From the NCBI RefSeq assembly GCF_019396345.1, contig NZ_JAHKRM010000011.1:1-64000 (forward strand): DNA of 64,000 nt, given 5' to 3'. This stretch comes from Nonomuraea guangzhouensis (GTDB taxonomy: Bacteria > Actinomycetota > Actinomycetes > Streptosporangiales > Streptosporangiaceae). Below, piece after piece: positions 42,477 through 51,665 of the stretch; within the stretch, counting starts at the first letter, position 1, and each line of letters begins with the position of its first letter. The translations under genes were made by a program, and so were the position numbers. The notes below the pieces were generated by a model. The model made no database searches, was not told the DNA's origin, and saw nothing but the letters and a program-made list of their open reading frames with translations.

Positions 42477-43753
42477 TGCTGTTCCCCCCGGCGATAGCGC
42501 ACGCCGTCGGCCTTGGGCATCCGCAGTCGCTGCGAAGCCACCAGGAGCACGAGCAGCGTGAGCACGTGTGGTGTGATGAAGACGAACTCGTTCGGCAGCT
42601 TGTCGACGGTCAGCCACAGCCAGATCAGCACGATCATGCCCCCGGCGGCTGCCGCGATCAGGTTGTACTCCCGGGTGCCCCTGGCCACCATCTCCGCGGG
42701 CTGGCCGGACGACACCATCGCGCGCACCTTGGCGGCGATGTAGATGAGCAGCAGTATGGCACCGAACAGGAAGAACGACGTGACGGCCCCGGAGCTGCGC
42801 AGTTGCAGGCCGTCGGCGTATCCGAACAGCGCGGCGCCCGCGGCCAGCCCGCCGGGCCGCCAGTTGCCGAAGATCATGGCGGCCAGGCCGATGAACCCGC
42901 GGCCCGCCGTCTGGCCCTCGACGTACTTGGTGGAGACGAAGACCAGGAACACGCCGCCGAGCCCGGCGAACGCGCCGGAGATGACGACGGCCACGTACTT
43001 GATGAGGTAGACGTTCACGCCCAGCGACTCGGCCGCCCACGGGTTCTCGCCCGACGAGCGCAGCCGCAGGCCGAAGGCCGTCCGCCAGAGCACGAAGAAC
43101 GTCAGCGGGAGCAGCAGCACGGCGAGGATCACCAGGACGTTCACGTCGTGCGTGAGCCCGCGCAGGATGCCCGCGAGGTCGGAGACCAGGAACCAGTGGG
43201 TGCGCTCCAGGCTGCCGAGCCAGTCGGGACCGGCCGAGAACAGCGGCAGGCTGATCTCGGGCGCCTCCGACGACATGGCCGGCGAGGTGGTGATGCCCGC
43301 GCCCGCCGCGGCCGCGGCGGTGCCCTCCTTGTAGAGGACCTCCGACAGGAAGCGGGTGATGCCGGGGCCGAGCAGGTTGATGGCCACGCCGCTGATGATG
43401 TGGTCGACGCCGAACGTCACGGTCGCCACCGCGTGGATGAGGCCGCCGAGCGCGCCCGCGATCAGACCGGCGACCAGCGCGGCCATGAAGCCCCACTGGT
43501 ATCCGGCCCAGCCGGCGAACCAGGTGCCGAGCACCATCATGCCTTCGAGGCCGATGTTGACCACGCCCGACCGTTCGGCCCAGAGGCCGCCGAGTCCGGC
43601 CAGGCCGATCGGCACCGACAGCAGCAGCGCGGCGTTGAACGTGCCGGACGAGGTGATGTCGTCCTGCCCGGACACGACGCGCACCACCGACATCAGCAGG
43701 ATGAGCACGGCCATGCCGATGAGCGCCAGGTGGTAACGGCTGAACTTGCTCAT
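42473..43753 (-). CDS. Nucleoside ABC transporter permease (second)
   Basis: The 426-aa protein has about 10 hydrophobic segments of the BPD-transp-2 family: WAERSGVVNIGLEGMMVLGTW and GVAINLLGPG motifs are typical of YufQ/NupQ-like subunits. C-terminal extra residues (about 385-426) form another membrane helix and a basic tail, an extension not always seen. It overlaps its partner permease by ATGA and cdd by TTGA. With the BMP-type binding protein upstream it should import nucleosides. Confidence 0.92.
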   Translation of the reverse strand: MSKFSRYHLALIGMAVLILLMSVVRVVSGQDDITSSGTFNAALLLSVPIGLAGLGGLWAERSGVVNIGLEGMMVLGTWFAGWAGYQWGFMAALVAGLIAGALGGLIHAVATVTFGVDHIISGVAINLLGPGITRFLSEVLYKEGTAAAAAGAGITTSPAMSSEAPEISLPLFSAGPDWLGSLERTHWFLVSDLAGILRGLTHDVNVLVILAVLLLPLTFFVLWRTAFGLRLRSSGENPWAAESLGVNVYLIKYVAVVISGAFAGLGGVFLVFVSTKYVEGQTAGRGFIGLAAMIFGNWRPGGLAAGAALFGYADGLQLRSSGAVTSFFLFGAILLLIYIAAKVRAMVSSGQPAEMVARGTREYNLIAAAAGGMIVLIWLWLTVDKLPNEFVFITPHVLTLLVLLVASQRLRMPKADGVRYRRGEQH

Positions 43754-44889
43754 GCTGCCACCTCAACGGGAGTGTTCCTGCCGAGCTGCTGAGCGGCCCG
43801 CCGTTCCTCGCGCCGCAGCGCGACCCTGCTGGTGATCTCGTTGGCGATGACCACCAGCAGCACGATCGTGCCCTGCATGATCATGATGACCGAGGGCGGC
43901 ACGTTGGCGAACTGCAGCGGCCCCTGCGCCCGGTCCAGGAAGCCGAACAGCAGTGCCGCGACCGCGATGCCACCGGGCTTGTTCCGGCCGAGCAGCGCCA
44001 CGGCGATGCCCAGGAAGCCCAGGCCCGGGGTGAAGTTGGAGCCATAGGAGTGCTTGTCACCCAGGATCTCCGGCATGCCGATCAGCCCGGCGATCGCGCC
44101 GGAGAGCACCATTGCGGAGATGACCATCTTCTTCGGGTTGACGCCGGAGGCCAGCGCGGCCGAGGCGTTGAGGCCGCTGGCCTTGACGTCGAAGCCGAAC
44201 CGGGTCCGCTCCAGCACGACCCAGAGCACGATGCCGAGCACGACGGCCACCAGCAGGAAGCCCCAGAGCCCGCCGCCGCGAGGGGCGGGCAGCCCGAACA
44301 TCTCGAACACGATGTTGAGGTTGGGGAACCAGGCCGACTGGGGCAGCGTGGGCGTCGTGGTGGTCAGCACGCCCTTGGCCCGCTCCCCGGTGAAGGGGCC
44401 GCGGACGAGGAAGGCGGCCAGGTTGATCGCGATGTAGTTCAGCATGATCGTGGCGATGACCTCGTTCACCCCCCGGGTCACCTTCATCACGGCGGGGATC
44501 AGCGCGTACAGGCCGCCCACGGCCATCGCCACCACGATGATCACGGGGATCTGGATCCAGGCGGGCGCCACGAACGTGGAGCCGACGTACGCGGCGCAGA
44601 CGGCCGCGATCCGGTACTGGCCCTCCACGCCGATGTTGAAGAGGTTCATCCGGAAGCCGACGGCCACCGCCAGGCCCGCGATGAACAGCGGCACGGCCCG
44701 GTTGAGCATGGTCACGATGCCGTTGACCACCGCCCGCTCGGTCTCGCCGAAGTCGAAGAAGGCGGCGAACGCGGCCTCGGGGCTGGCCCCCGCCGCGATG
44801 ATCGCCACGCTGGAGATCACGATCGCCAGGATGATGGCCGCGATCGCGCCGGCGACCGTCAGCAGCGCCCGGTAGAGCCCGGCGGGCAT
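43750..44889 (-). CDS. Nucleoside ABC transporter permease (first)
   Basis: The ATG at 44889 lies 5 nt after GAGGAG and overlaps the ATPase stop (TGATG), giving 379 aa; a GTG one codon earlier is possible. It has about 9-10 membrane helices and the family motif RMNLFNIGVEGQYRIAA. GVNEVIATIMLNYIA is the conserved cytoplasmic coupling region of YufP/NupP-type subunits. It pairs with the second permease to form the membrane channel. Confidence 0.93.
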   Translation of the reverse strand: MPAGLYRALLTVAGAIAAIILAIVISSVAIIAAGASPEAAFAAFFDFGETERAVVNGIVTMLNRAVPLFIAGLAVAVGFRMNLFNIGVEGQYRIAAVCAAYVGSTFVAPAWIQIPVIIVVAMAVGGLYALIPAVMKVTRGVNEVIATIMLNYIAINLAAFLVRGPFTGERAKGVLTTTTPTLPQSAWFPNLNIVFEMFGLPAPRGGGLWGFLLVAVVLGIVLWVVLERTRFGFDVKASGLNASAALASGVNPKKMVISAMVLSGAIAGLIGMPEILGDKHSYGSNFTPGLGFLGIAVALLGRNKPGGIAVAALLFGFLDRAQGPLQFANVPPSVIMIMQGTIVLLVVIANEITSRVALRREERRAAQQLGRNTPVEVAA

Positions 44890-46496
44890 CACGTCTCCTC
44901 AGTACTGGTGATGGCGCCGGTCATGTAGCCGCCCAGCCGTTCGGGTGTGACGTCGGACGGGTCGAGGCGGGCGACGAGCCGGCCGCGGTAGATCACCTGC
45001 AGCGTGTCGGACAGCCCGATGAGCTCGTCGAGGTCGGCCGAGATCAGGAGTACGGCCAAGCCCGCGGCCCTGGCGTGACGCAGGTGGTCCCAGATCGCCG
45101 CCTGCGCGCCCACGTCGACGCCGCGCGTGGGGTGGGCGGCGATGAGGAACTTGGGCTCGCCGCTCATCTCCCGCCCGACGATCAGCTTCTGCTGGTTGCC
45201 GCCCGACAGGGCCAGCGCCAGCGTGTCGACGCTCGGCGTGCGGACGTCATAGTCCTTGACGATGCGTTCGGTGTCGGCCCTGGACGCCCGCCGGTTGATC
45301 CAGATGCCCGAGCGCGCGGGCGGCCTGGTCTGGTGGCCGAGCACCCGGTTCTCCCAGAGTGACGCCTCCAGCAGCAGACCCTGGCGGTGGCGATCTTCCG
45401 GGATGTAGCCGATGCCCGACTCGCGGCGTTTGAGGGTAGACCAGGTGCTGATGTCGGCGCCGTCGAGCGTGATGTCGCCGTGCACGGGCAACATGCCCAT
45501 GATGGCCTCGATCAGCTCGGACTGGCCGTTGCCCTCGACCCCGGCGATGCCGAGGATCTCACCCTTGCGGATCTCGAACGACACGTCGTCGAGGAGCAGC
45601 CGCCGGCCCTTCTCACGGAGCTTCTCGACATAGAGGGCGACCGACGTGCCCTTGGGCACCGGGCGGAAGCCTTCGGCCTCCATGGTCAGGCCCGACACCG
45701 TCAGCGCCACGTCCTCGGTCACCGTGGACTCGCGCGTCTCCGGCGTGGGCAGCTCGCTGCCGACCATGAGCTCGGCCAGCTGCCGCGCGGTGACCTGGCC
45801 GGGGTCGACGCTGGCGACCGTGGTGCCGCGCCGGATCACGGTGATCGCGTCGGCGATGCTGAGCACCTCGTCGAGCTTGTGCGAGATGAAGATGACGGTC
45901 AGCCCGTCGGCCTTGAGCTCGCGCAGGTTGCCGAAGAGCTCGTCGACCTCCTGGGGTACGAGCACCGCGGTCGGCTCGTCGAGGATCAGGATGCGCGCGC
46001 CGCGATAGAGGACCTTGAGGATCTCCACCCGCTGCCGGTCGCCGACACCGAGATCCTCCACCAGCCGGTCGGGATCCACCCGCAGGCCATGGCGGGCGGC
46101 CAGCTCGATGATGCGCGCGCGGGCCCCGGCGGCGTCCAGCATGCCGGCCCTCTTCGGCTCGGCGCCGAGGACGATGTTCTCCAGCACGGTGAAGTTGTCG
46201 GCCAGCATGAAGTGCTGGTGCACCATGCCGATGCCCGAGGCGATGGCGTCACTCGGGGTCCGGAAGGCCACTTCCTCGCCGTTCACCTTGATGGTGCCCT
46301 CGTCCGGCTTCTGCATGCCGTACAGGATCTTCATCAGGGTGGACTTGCCCGCGCCGTTCTCCCCGACGATCGCGTGCACCGTGCCGGGGTCGACGGTGAT
46401 GCGGATGTCGTGGTTGGCGACGACACCGGGGAAGCGTTTGGTGATGCCCTCCAGCTCGACGGCGGGTTGCACCGCGGCGAGGGTGTCGGCGTTCAC
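44889..46496 (-). CDS. Nucleoside ABC transporter ATP-binding protein (duplicated ATPase)
   Basis: The GTG at 46496, with GGTGAG 6 nt upstream, gives 535 aa; the frame is open to a TTG at 46517. Two ABC domains are fused. The first has Walker A GENGAGKST and Walker B LILDEPTAVL. The second has a degenerate P-loop (GVEGNGQSE) and the signature LSGGNQQK. This asymmetry is normal for YufO/NupO/RbsA-type subunits. It powers import with the two permeases encoded directly downstream. Confidence 0.94.
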   Translation of the reverse strand: MNADTLAAVQPAVELEGITKRFPGVVANHDIRITVDPGTVHAIVGENGAGKSTLMKILYGMQKPDEGTIKVNGEEVAFRTPSDAIASGIGMVHQHFMLADNFTVLENIVLGAEPKRAGMLDAAGARARIIELAARHGLRVDPDRLVEDLGVGDRQRVEILKVLYRGARILILDEPTAVLVPQEVDELFGNLRELKADGLTVIFISHKLDEVLSIADAITVIRRGTTVASVDPGQVTARQLAELMVGSELPTPETRESTVTEDVALTVSGLTMEAEGFRPVPKGTSVALYVEKLREKGRRLLLDDVSFEIRKGEILGIAGVEGNGQSELIEAIMGMLPVHGDITLDGADISTWSTLKRRESGIGYIPEDRHRQGLLLEASLWENRVLGHQTRPPARSGIWINRRASRADTERIVKDYDVRTPSVDTLALALSGGNQQKLIVGREMSGEPKFLIAAHPTRGVDVGAQAAIWDHLRHARAAGLAVLLISADLDELIGLSDTLQVIYRGRLVARLDPSDVTPERLGGYMTGAITSTEET

Positions 46497-46566
46497 TGGT
46501 CGCTCACCGCTCCTCAATCGCTCCGCTCATGTGTGTGAGGGACATTTGTGTGAGGGATAGGCCGAA

Positions 46567-46594
46567 GGCCCGGGGTCGGTTCGGACCCCGGGCC
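46567..46594 (-). terminator. Hairpin between the binding-protein and ATPase genes
   Basis: A perfect 11-bp stem (GGCCCGGGGTC / GACCCCGGGCC) with a 6-nt loop lies 24 bp after the BMP stop. No strong T-run follows on the minus strand. Such hairpins often give partial termination or protect the mRNA so that binding protein is made in excess of the membrane subunits. Confidence 0.65.
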
Positions 46595-46617
46595 CTCGAT
46601 CAACGTTCCTATCTCAA

Positions 46618-47697
46618 TTACGGCTTGGACGGAACCGTGATTTTGCCGTCGATGATGTCCTGCTTCGCGGCGTCCAGCTTGTCCTTGATGTCGTCGATCT
46701 CGCCACCGGTGGTGGCCAGGCCCACGCCGTCGACCTTGAGGTCGTAGATGGTGTTGCTGCCACCCTTGGCGCCACCCTGGAACGCCTTGATGAACTCGAA
46801 CACGCCCACGTCCACGCGCTTGAGCATGGAGGTCATGATGACCGACTGCAGGTCGGTCTCCTTGACCGTCAGGCGCTGGTCGGAGTCGACGCCGATGGCC
46901 TTCTTCTTGGCCGCGGCCGCCGCCTGGAACACGCCCAGACCCGAGTCGCCGGCGGCGTGGTAAACGATCTCCGCGCCGTCCTGGTACATCTTCTCGGCCG
47001 CGACCTTGCCCTTGTCAGGTGCCTTGAAGCCGCTGAAGTCACCGTCGGGGGTCAGGTACTTGACGTCGATCTTGGCGTCCTTCTTGACCGACTTCACGCC
47101 GGCCTCGAAGCCTGCCTGGAACTTCTTGATCAGATCGTTCTCGACGCCGCCCACGAAGCCGACGTGGCCGCTCTTGGCCTTGAGCGCCGCGGCGACGCCC
47201 GCCAGGTAGGAGCCCTGCTCCTCGGCGAACAGCAGGCCGGTGACGTTGGCCGCGTTCGAGGCGGAGTCGACGACCGCGAACTGGATCTCCGGGTATTCCT
47301 CGGCCGTCTTCTTGATGTCGTCGCCGTAGGCGAAGCCGACACCGATGATCGGGTTGTAGCCCGCGTCGGCCAGCTGGCGGAGCAGCTCACCGCGGTTGGA
47401 GCCGTCAGCCGCGGGGCTCAGCTCCTTGATGTCGGCGCTGAGCTCGGTCTTGGCCTTCTCCAGGCCCGCGTAGGCGGCGTCGTTGAAGGACTTGTCGCCA
47501 CGCCCGCCGACGTCGAAAGCGAGACCCACCTTGAGCGCGCCGGACTTCGGCGCCTCACTGCTGGCCGCGGAGCTGGGCGCCGCGCTGGACGTGGCGTCCC
47601 CTCCGGTACCGCCGCTGCCGCCACAGGCAGCGGCCGCCATGAGCATGGCACCGGCTATCGAACCGGCCGCCATCCTGCCGAATCGCTTGCTGAGCAA
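46618..47697 (-). CDS. BMP-family nucleoside-binding lipoprotein
   Basis: The TTG at 47697 follows AAGGGAG with 5 nt spacing and gives 359 aa. The signal peptide ends MAAAACGGSGG, so Cys is the lipid anchor, followed by a Gly/Ser/Ala tether. The mature domain has BMP/Med hallmarks: VGLAFDVGGRGDKSFNDAAY, NPIIGVGFAYGD, HVGFVGGVENDLIKKFQAGFEAGVK and GVDSDQ. BMP proteins bind purine or other nucleosides. It is the first gene of the operon bmp-ATPase-permease-permease-cdd-deoA. Confidence 0.94.
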   Translation of the reverse strand: MLSKRFGRMAAGSIAGAMLMAAAACGGSGGTGGDATSSAAPSSAASSEAPKSGALKVGLAFDVGGRGDKSFNDAAYAGLEKAKTELSADIKELSPAADGSNRGELLRQLADAGYNPIIGVGFAYGDDIKKTAEEYPEIQFAVVDSASNAANVTGLLFAEEQGSYLAGVAAALKAKSGHVGFVGGVENDLIKKFQAGFEAGVKSVKKDAKIDVKYLTPDGDFSGFKAPDKGKVAAEKMYQDGAEIVYHAAGDSGLGVFQAAAAAKKKAIGVDSDQRLTVKETDLQSVIMTSMLKRVDVGVFEFIKAFQGGAKGGSNTIYDLKVDGVGLATTGGEIDDIKDKLDAAKQDIIDGKITVPSKP

Positions 47698-47770
47698 GGC
47701 GACTCCCTTCCATTTCCCCGCCGTCAAACTTCATCGCGGGCGCGAAGAAATGTACGGCAACCCTGCACGG

Positions 47771-47798
47771 AAGATAGTTGGTTGACCAGGGCGGACAA
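47771..47798 (-). promoter_or_regulatory. Candidate promoter of the nucleoside operon
   Basis: On the minus strand TTGTCC (47793-47798) and TATCTT (47771-47776) are 16 bp apart, 74 bp before the TTG start. The 302-bp gap 47698-47999 holds no gene. It also contains a direct repeat of CTTGAAC (47903-47909 and 47913-47919), which could bind a regulator. Confidence 0.4.
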
Positions 47799-47999
47799 AA
47801 CCGGCACACAGGGTCGCAACCGCTCCGTTATCGACATCAGTCGCGTCCGTGACCTGAATCTGCGGATGCGAGACGGGGACCGCCACCCGAAGCTTTGCCC
47901 AACCTTGAACAATCTTGAACGCAGGGGGGCCCTTGCCGTCCGGCCGATCATGACAGAGATTCACTGATCAACGGTGGTTATCTCATCCTGGAGCCCTAG

Positions 48000-49904
48000 A
48001 TGCATCCTTGGAAGGCCATGATCGTGCCCATGGCCGCGATCCTTGTCGCGGCCATGGGCACGGCGCCCGCCACAGCGGAGGCGGGCACCCCCACCATCAC
48101 GATCGAGAACATAGCGATAGAGAACATAGCGATAGAGAACAACGCCACCCAGCCCGTCTTCTCCCGCGCCGACGCCGTCAAGCAGACGGTGTACGTCGAG
48201 GTCGCGGGGACCGACAGCGACAGCGACGGGCTGCCCGACCGCGTCGCCGTGGACATCCTGCGCCCGAAGGAGACCGACGCGGGCCTGAAGGTCCCGGTCA
48301 TCATGGAGGCCAGTCCCTACTACGCGGGCGGCAACGACGTGCCGAATCACGTGGTGGACGTGGACGAGAACGGCAACCCGCTGCCGACCCTGCGCGCGTT
48401 CGCCAACAAGCTGGCGGCCGAGCCGTTCGACGGCTACTACGACAACTACTTCCTGCCCCGCGGCTACGCGATCGCGCTGGTCGAGAACCTGGGCAGCGGC
48501 CGCGCCACCGGCTGCCCCACCACCGGCGACCGCAACGAGACAGCCGGCCCGAAGGCCGCGATCGACTGGCTGAACGGCCGCGCGAAGGGTTTCACCCCGG
48601 AGGGCGAGCCCGTCTCGGCCACCTGGTCGACCGGGAAGGTGGGCATGATCGGCGTCTCCTACAACGGCACGCTGCCCAACGCGGTCGCCGCGACGGGCGT
48701 CGAGGGGCTGCGGACGATCGTGCCGATCGCCGCGATCTCCTCCTGGTACGACTACTACCGGGCCAACGGCGGCGTGCTGGCTGCGGGCGGCTTCCAGGGC
48801 GAGGACGCGGACGTGCTGGCCAAGTACGTGCTCACCCGCGCGAACGGCCAGCAGGTCTGCGGACCCGTCATGGACTACCTGACGGCGACCCAGGACCGGA
48901 TCAGCGGCGACTACAGCCGCTTCTGGAACACCCGCAACTACCTCAACGACGTGGACAAGGTCAAAGCCAGCGTCTTCCTCGTGCACGGCCTCAACGACTG
49001 GAACGTCAAGACCAAGCAGTTCGCCCAATGGTGGTACGCCCTGTCCAAGCGCCACGTGCCACGCAAGATCTGGCTGCACCAGGGCACCCACATGAACCCC
49101 TTCAACCTACGCACCGTCGAATGGCTCCGGCAACTGCACGGCTGGTTCGACTACTGGCTGTACGGGATCGACAGCGGCATCATGCGGGAGCCCCAGGCGG
49201 ACGTCGAAATCGCCCCCGGCGAGTGGGGCACTCACAGATCGTGGCCACTTCCGGCCACCAAACCCGTAGCCCTCCATCTCGGCTCCGGCGCCAAGCTGAG
49301 CCTCTCGCCGCAGCGCTCGACCCGCGAATCCTTCATCGACCAGAAGACCCGCACCGCCGAACAACTCGTGGAAACGGCCCCCGCCCCGGACCCCAACCGC
49401 CTGGCCTACCTGACTCCGGAGCTGCCGGCGGACGTCCGGATCTCCGGCACCCCGGAGATCTCACTCCGCGCCGCCCGCGACGCCGGCCCCTCCCCCTATC
49501 TCACGGCCCTGCTGGTCGACTACGGCACGGACACGAGAGCGGACGGAACCCTGGTCCCGACCGGCGAAACCCTCTGCTACGGCCAAGGCATCCCAGGCGA
49601 CACGGGCTGCACGGCGTTGCGCAGGCTGGGCACGGCGACAACCCCCTACAAGATCGTCTCAAGAGGCTGGCTGGACATCAGAAACCGCCACGACCCCGCA
49701 AGAACAGAAACCATCAGCCCGTCAAAGGCCTACACCTTCACCTGGGACTTCCAGCCCAAGGACTACCGCTTCAAACAGGGCCACAAGATCGGCTTGATCA
49801 TCACCTCAACCGACCACGACTACACCCTGCGCTACCCCGAAGGCAGCAAATTCACGATCGACCCGGCCCACTCATCACTGATCCTGCCGGTGACCAAGCC
49901 GTAG
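48000..49904 (+). CDS. Secreted Xaa-Pro dipeptidyl-peptidase (S15/CocE-like)
   Basis: The 634-aa protein has a Sec signal peptide (about 1-27, MGTAPATAEA) and an alpha/beta-hydrolase domain. Ser in GVSYNGT is the nucleophile, Asp in HGLNDWNV the acid and His in HQGTHMNPF the base. A C-terminal jelly-roll domain (about 400-634) ends in strands typical of X-Pro dipeptidyl-peptidases. It should release X-Pro dipeptides from peptides outside the cell. The start is an ATG after TGGAG. A short IENIA repeat lies just after the signal peptide. Codon choice in the last 140 codons is less GC3-rich than in the rest. Confidence 0.9.
   Translation: MHPWKAMIVPMAAILVAAMGTAPATAEAGTPTITIENIAIENIAIENNATQPVFSRADAVKQTVYVEVAGTDSDSDGLPDRVAVDILRPKETDAGLKVPVIMEASPYYAGGNDVPNHVVDVDENGNPLPTLRAFANKLAAEPFDGYYDNYFLPRGYAIALVENLGSGRATGCPTTGDRNETAGPKAAIDWLNGRAKGFTPEGEPVSATWSTGKVGMIGVSYNGTLPNAVAATGVEGLRTIVPIAAISSWYDYYRANGGVLAAGGFQGEDADVLAKYVLTRANGQQVCGPVMDYLTATQDRISGDYSRFWNTRNYLNDVDKVKASVFLVHGLNDWNVKTKQFAQWWYALSKRHVPRKIWLHQGTHMNPFNLRTVEWLRQLHGWFDYWLYGIDSGIMREPQADVEIAPGEWGTHRSWPLPATKPVALHLGSGAKLSLSPQRSTRESFIDQKTRTAEQLVETAPAPDPNRLAYLTPELPADVRISGTPEISLRAARDAGPSPYLTALLVDYGTDTRADGTLVPTGETLCYGQGIPGDTGCTALRRLGTATTPYKIVSRGWLDIRNRHDPARTETISPSKAYTFTWDFQPKDYRFKQGHKIGLIITSTDHDYTLRYPEGSKFTIDPAHSSLILPVTKP
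48105..48140 (+). repeat. 15-bp tandem repeat in the S15 peptidase gene
   Basis: GAGAACATAGCGATA is repeated at 48105 and 48120, with the first six bases repeated again at 48135. It encodes IENIA units directly after the signal peptide and keeps the frame. It is unusually AT-rich for this chromosome. Confidence 0.85.
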
Positions 49905-49932
49905 GACGGCCGGGGCCAAGCTTTGCGGGCGG

Positions 49933-50105
49933 CCGGGGCCAAGAATGCGCACGTCACGGCGCCCAGCCCCGTAAACCCCAGGAGCGTGCCCCTGGAAAGA
50001 GGCCAGCCCCGCCCAGAAGGGTGGGGCTGGCCCATGCTGGCCGTAACAGAAAATCAAGCACGCAGGGTGGGGCTGGCCCATGCTGGCCGTAACTGAAAAA
50101 ATTCA
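49933..50105. repeat. Dispersed intergenic repeat, copy 2, with an internal 46-bp duplication
   Basis: This convergent gap matches the 37716-37842 gap in several blocks. Inside it, a 30-bp unit is repeated exactly at 50019-50048 and 50065-50094. A hairpin with a 10-bp perfect stem (GGCCAGCCCC at 50002-50011 with GGGGCTGGCC at 50024-50033) could terminate the S15 transcript. Just upstream CGGCCGGGGCCAAG occurs twice (about 49908 and 49930). Confidence 0.6.
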
Positions 50106-51314
50106 GGCGAGGATCGAGTCCACGACCGGCTCCCAGAGCGCGGTCAGGGCGGTGGCGGACATCAGACGGACGCCCATCCCGATGGCCGCCTCGTCGACGT
50201 CGAAGGTCCCCTGGTGGATGTCGTACGTGACGCCGCCGGGCGAGCGCGTGCCCAGGCGGGCCAGCGCCCCCGGGATCGACTCCAGGTACCAGGCGAAGTC
50301 CTCGCCGCCGAGCGACTGCTGCGTGGGCACCACCGCGCCCGGCCCCAGCGCCCGCTCGACCGCCTCGGCCAGCATGTCGACGCTCATCTCGTCGTTGACG
50401 ACGGGCGGCACACCGCGGGTGTATTCCATCGTCGCCTCGATCCCGTACGCGCTGGCGACCGACTCCAGCAGCGACTTGATCAGGTCGGGCGCGGCGTGCC
50501 AGGCGTTCTCGTCGAGGCAGCGCACGGTGCCTTCGGCCACGCCCTCGTCGGGGATGGCGTTGGCCGCGGTGCCGGCCTCCACCTTGCCCCAGACCAGGCT
50601 GAGCGAGGAGCGCGGGTCCACCCGGCGCGAGAGCGCGGCGGGCAGCTCGGTGAGCACCTTGGCGAGGGCGAAGACCAGGTCGGCGGTGAGGTGCGGCCGG
50701 GCCGTGTGACCGCCGGGACCCGACACCCTGATGACCAGCTTGTCGCAGGCGGAGGTGATCGGGCCGGGCTTGAGCCCGACCTGGCCGAGGTCGACGCGCG
50801 GGTCGCAGTGCAGGCCGAAGATGCGCTCCACGCCGCTGATGCCGCCGTGCGCCATGACCTCCAGCGCACCGCCGGGCAGCTCCTCGGCGGGCTGGAAGAT
50901 CAGCCGGACCCGGCCGGGCAGCAGGCCGGCGGCGGCCTGCTGGGCGAGAAAGATCGAGGTGCCGAGCAGGATCGTGGTGTGCACGTCGTGGCCGCACGCG
51001 TGGCAGGCGCCCGGAACGGTCGAGCGGTAGGGCACGTCCTTCTCGTCGTGCAGCGGCAGCGCGTCGATGTCCGCGCGCAGCGCGACCGTCGGGCCGTCTC
51101 CACTGCCCACGTCGCAGATCAGGCCGGTGCCGCGTGGCAGCACCGACGGCATCAGACCGGCGGCGGTGAGCCGCTCGGCGATGCGCTGCGTCGTGCGATA
51201 TTCGGCGAAGGCCAGCTCAGGATGCATGTGCAAGTCGCGGCGGAATGCCACCAACTCCTGATCGGTCTCCGTCAGGAACGCGTCGAGTTCCCCCCGAAGC
51301 TCACGTCCCCGCAT
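50103..51314 (-). CDS. M20 amidohydrolase (HipO/ILL-type)
   Basis: The 403-aa protein is an M20D aminoacylase/carboxypeptidase: FRRDLHMHPELAF at the N terminus, ACGHDVHTT (metal Cys/His/Asp), FQPAEELPGGA (catalytic Glu pair), GLHCDP, SGPGGHTARPH in the lid domain and SLGGEDFAWY at the end. Such enzymes hydrolyse N-acyl or conjugated amino acids. In other actinomycetes an enzyme of this type lies near adenosine deaminase and BMP transport genes, so the neighbourhood is conserved even if its substrate is unknown. Confidence 0.92.
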   Translation of the reverse strand: MRGRELRGELDAFLTETDQELVAFRRDLHMHPELAFAEYRTTQRIAERLTAAGLMPSVLPRGTGLICDVGSGDGPTVALRADIDALPLHDEKDVPYRSTVPGACHACGHDVHTTILLGTSIFLAQQAAAGLLPGRVRLIFQPAEELPGGALEVMAHGGISGVERIFGLHCDPRVDLGQVGLKPGPITSACDKLVIRVSGPGGHTARPHLTADLVFALAKVLTELPAALSRRVDPRSSLSLVWGKVEAGTAANAIPDEGVAEGTVRCLDENAWHAAPDLIKSLLESVASAYGIEATMEYTRGVPPVVNDEMSVDMLAEAVERALGPGAVVPTQQSLGGEDFAWYLESIPGALARLGTRSPGGVTYDIHQGTFDVDEAAIGMGVRLMSATALTALWEPVVDSILA

Positions 51315-51485
51315 GAGTCACCGTCCCGTCCAATTGCCACGCGATCGTCGACTGCCCGAAGTCGCACGGCTTATAGCGCCGTAAATCGTCCTTTGGCATC
51401 GCTGAGGCCAGCTGTCCGGTCAGAGCAGCCGTCCGGCGATAATGCCGCCACCCACAGGTTTCGGTGCCAGAGATCGTCGGCACGG

Positions 51486-51665
51486 GGGTTGTGATCCCCT
51501 CCTGAGGACAACCCACTACGGAAACACGGCGGTCGGCCATGAACCCGAAGGCGATGCACCAACTTTATCTCTTAGGCGCGGTCTCGCGCCGACAGATACC
51601 CCGAAAGTCAGCCGACTGCATGCCCGTAACCGCAGGTCGTCACCGTGCGTGAGCGCTCGGCTGAC
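51486..51665. other. Structured-looking leader region upstream of the ATP-grasp gene
   Basis: The 502-bp gap 51315-51816 has no convincing gene. It holds a 7-bp inverted repeat GGGTTGT/ACAACCC (51486-51492 with 51508-51514). It also holds a 9-bp pair GTCAGCCGA/TCGGCTGAC (51607-51615 with 51657-51665). The latter encloses two small hairpins (CTGC/GCAG 51616-51635 and TCAC/GTGA 51640-51652), forming a possible three-way junction. An untranslated leader or small RNA is possible; no known riboswitch consensus was recognised. Confidence 0.3.

Noticed and set aside
42081..43766. 561-codon frame suggesting a permease-deaminase fusion
   Set aside because: The first two thirds are the wrong frame of the permease gene; the permease frame has a complete product and stop, and cdd has its own ribosome site.
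46532..46557. Short direct repeat TGTGTGAGGGA upstream of the ATPase gene
   Set aside because: Only two imperfectly spaced copies with no supporting promoter or pairing; could be chance.
51539..51652. 37-codon ATG frame with a TTA codon before the ATP-grasp gene, considered as a precursor peptide
   Set aside because: No ribosome site, no signal or core-peptide pattern, and it lies across the putative RNA helices; kept only as part of the leader description.
51486..51665. Cobalamin or c-di-AMP (ydaO) riboswitch
   Set aside because: The conserved boxes of these classes were looked for by eye and not found.
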